A stretch of DNA of 5,820 nucleotides, from assembly GCA_026786155.1 (NCBI GenBank), contig JAJAYR010000146.1, positions 1 through 5,820 on the forward strand, written 5' to 3'. How positions within the stretch are numbered: the first letter of the stretch is position 1; the number at the start of each line of letters is the position of its first letter. The position numbers were made by a program, and so were the translations under genes. The DNA comes from Pyrinomonadaceae bacterium (lineage in GTDB: Bacteria; Acidobacteriota; Blastocatellia; Pyrinomonadales; Pyrinomonadaceae). Shown here in pieces: positions 5,193-5,820 of this stretch. Below the pieces are notes generated by a model. It was not told where the DNA came from. It made no database searches and worked only from the letters and a program-made list of their open reading frames with translations.

Positions 5193-5820
5193 TTACTTGA
5201 AAATTTCACCTTTTGTCGTTGTTCCGTTTAAGACGGTGAAAATTTTCGCGCCCGTGCCGAATTTTTCGATGAAACTTTCTTTGGAAGTCGTAACGAAAGT
5301 CTGCGTTTTGCCCTGCAAAAATTCGAGCAGTTGACCGATTCGTTTGTAGTCGAGTTCCGCGTCAATATCGTCGAGCAAAAACAGCGGATATTCTTGATTT
5401 TGCGAATGATAAACCGAAAGATTGGCGAGCTGCACAATCAGTAACGCGCTGCGCTGCTGACCGCTCGAACCGTATTTTCGCAAATCGTGTCCGTCGAATA
5501 AAATAACGAGGTCATCGCGGTGCGTTCCGATTAAAGCGTAACCGGCGGCGAGTTCGGCTTGGACGCGGATTTTCAATCGTTCCGCCAGCAAATTGGCGTA
5601 ATCGTTCAAATCGCCTTTGTCTTCGAGCGACGAAGCGTAACGAATCGAAACTTCTTCGCGGTCGAAAAGTTTTTTCTCCAAAACTTCGTTTAATCTTTCG
5701 ACGAAACGCAGACGCGCTTTGTGAATTCTCGTCGCGTGCAGAATCAACTGCTCGTTCCATGGTTCGAGCAGTTCGGCGGTTTTTTCAAGCGAAAATCCGT
5801 TATCCTGCGCCGATTGCAGC
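5193..5820 (-). CDS. recF: DNA replication and repair protein RecF, C-terminal part
   Basis: The frame runs off the right edge; 208 residues are visible up to the TAA at 5195-5193. RecF is an SMC/ABC-like DNA-binding ATPase of the RecFOR pathway, which helps load RecA at single-strand gaps. Visible motifs in order are LEPWNEQL (residues 18-25), GTHRDDL (98-104, usually GPHRDD in the family), the ABC signature YGSSGQQR (116-123), and Walker B PLFLLDDIDAELD (145-157), then QTFVTTS (173-179), a D-loop/switch-like segment. The N-terminal Walker A and roughly 160 residues lie outside the window, judged by the usual length near 360-370. Methionine-like TTG codons near 5747 are internal, since the frame and RecF similarity continue upstream. 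No terminator was found right after the stop. RecF often sits near dnaA/dnaN/gyrB, but the visible downstream neighbour is a Clp-type ATPase, so that arrangement is not conserved on this side. Confidence 0.96.
   Translation of the reverse strand, partial: LQSAQDNGFSLEKTAELLEPWNEQLILHATRIHKARLRFVERLNEVLEKKLFDREEVSIRYASSLEDKGDLNDYANLLAERLKIRVQAELAAGYALIGTHRDDLVILFDGHDLRKYGSSGQQRSALLIVQLANLSVYHSQNQEYPLFLLDDIDAELDYKRIGQLLEFLQGKTQTFVTTSKESFIEKFGTGAKIFTVLNGTTTKGEIFK

Overview
This is a bacterial chromosomal window with compact genes of roughly half G+C and AT-rich gaps. The plus-strand half carries four genes: the 3' end of an ArsI-type carbon-arsenic lyase, an AqpS-type aquaglyceroporin, glycerol kinase (glpK) and a HAD-family phosphatase. 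The minus-strand half carries two: an unusual single-module Clp/Hsp100-type AAA+ ATPase and the C-terminal part of recF, cut by the window edge. The two blocks converge at about 3168-3405. The protein styles and the repeat-bearing gaps would suit a Gram-negative bacterium such as an Acidobacteriota member. That is an impression from recalled family resemblance, not a proven assignment.

Region 1-3167 looks like a metalloid and glycerol handling block. ArsI cleaves the C-As bond of methylated trivalent arsenicals. The adjacent MIP channel has Val where most aquaglyceroporins have the selectivity-filter Arg, as in the ars-operon channel AqpS, so it is read as an arsenical channel. A full-length GlpK follows 74 bp later, and a HAD phosphatase overlaps its stop by ATGA, which implies translational coupling. 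The channel could therefore serve arsenic efflux, glycerol uptake for GlpK, or both.

Region 3168-3405, between the convergent genes, holds a 90-bp imperfect palindrome built from heptanucleotide tandem repeats in opposing orientation. It also holds a good intrinsic terminator for the minus-strand ATPase gene.

Region 3406-4617 encodes a 403-aa AAA+ protein matching the second (D2) ATPase module of ClpA/ClpB/ClpC plus its D2-small domain. It has no N-domain and no D1, but it has an IGF tripeptide where ClpA and ClpC carry their ClpP-docking loop.

Region 4618-5192 has no convincing gene but several inverted and direct repeats: a 36-bp dyad upstream of the ATPase gene, a 101-bp element with GC-rich inverted ends, and a hairpin with a 10-bp tandem duplication just downstream of recF. 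Region 5193-5820 is the last 208 residues of RecF, the recombination mediator ATPase.
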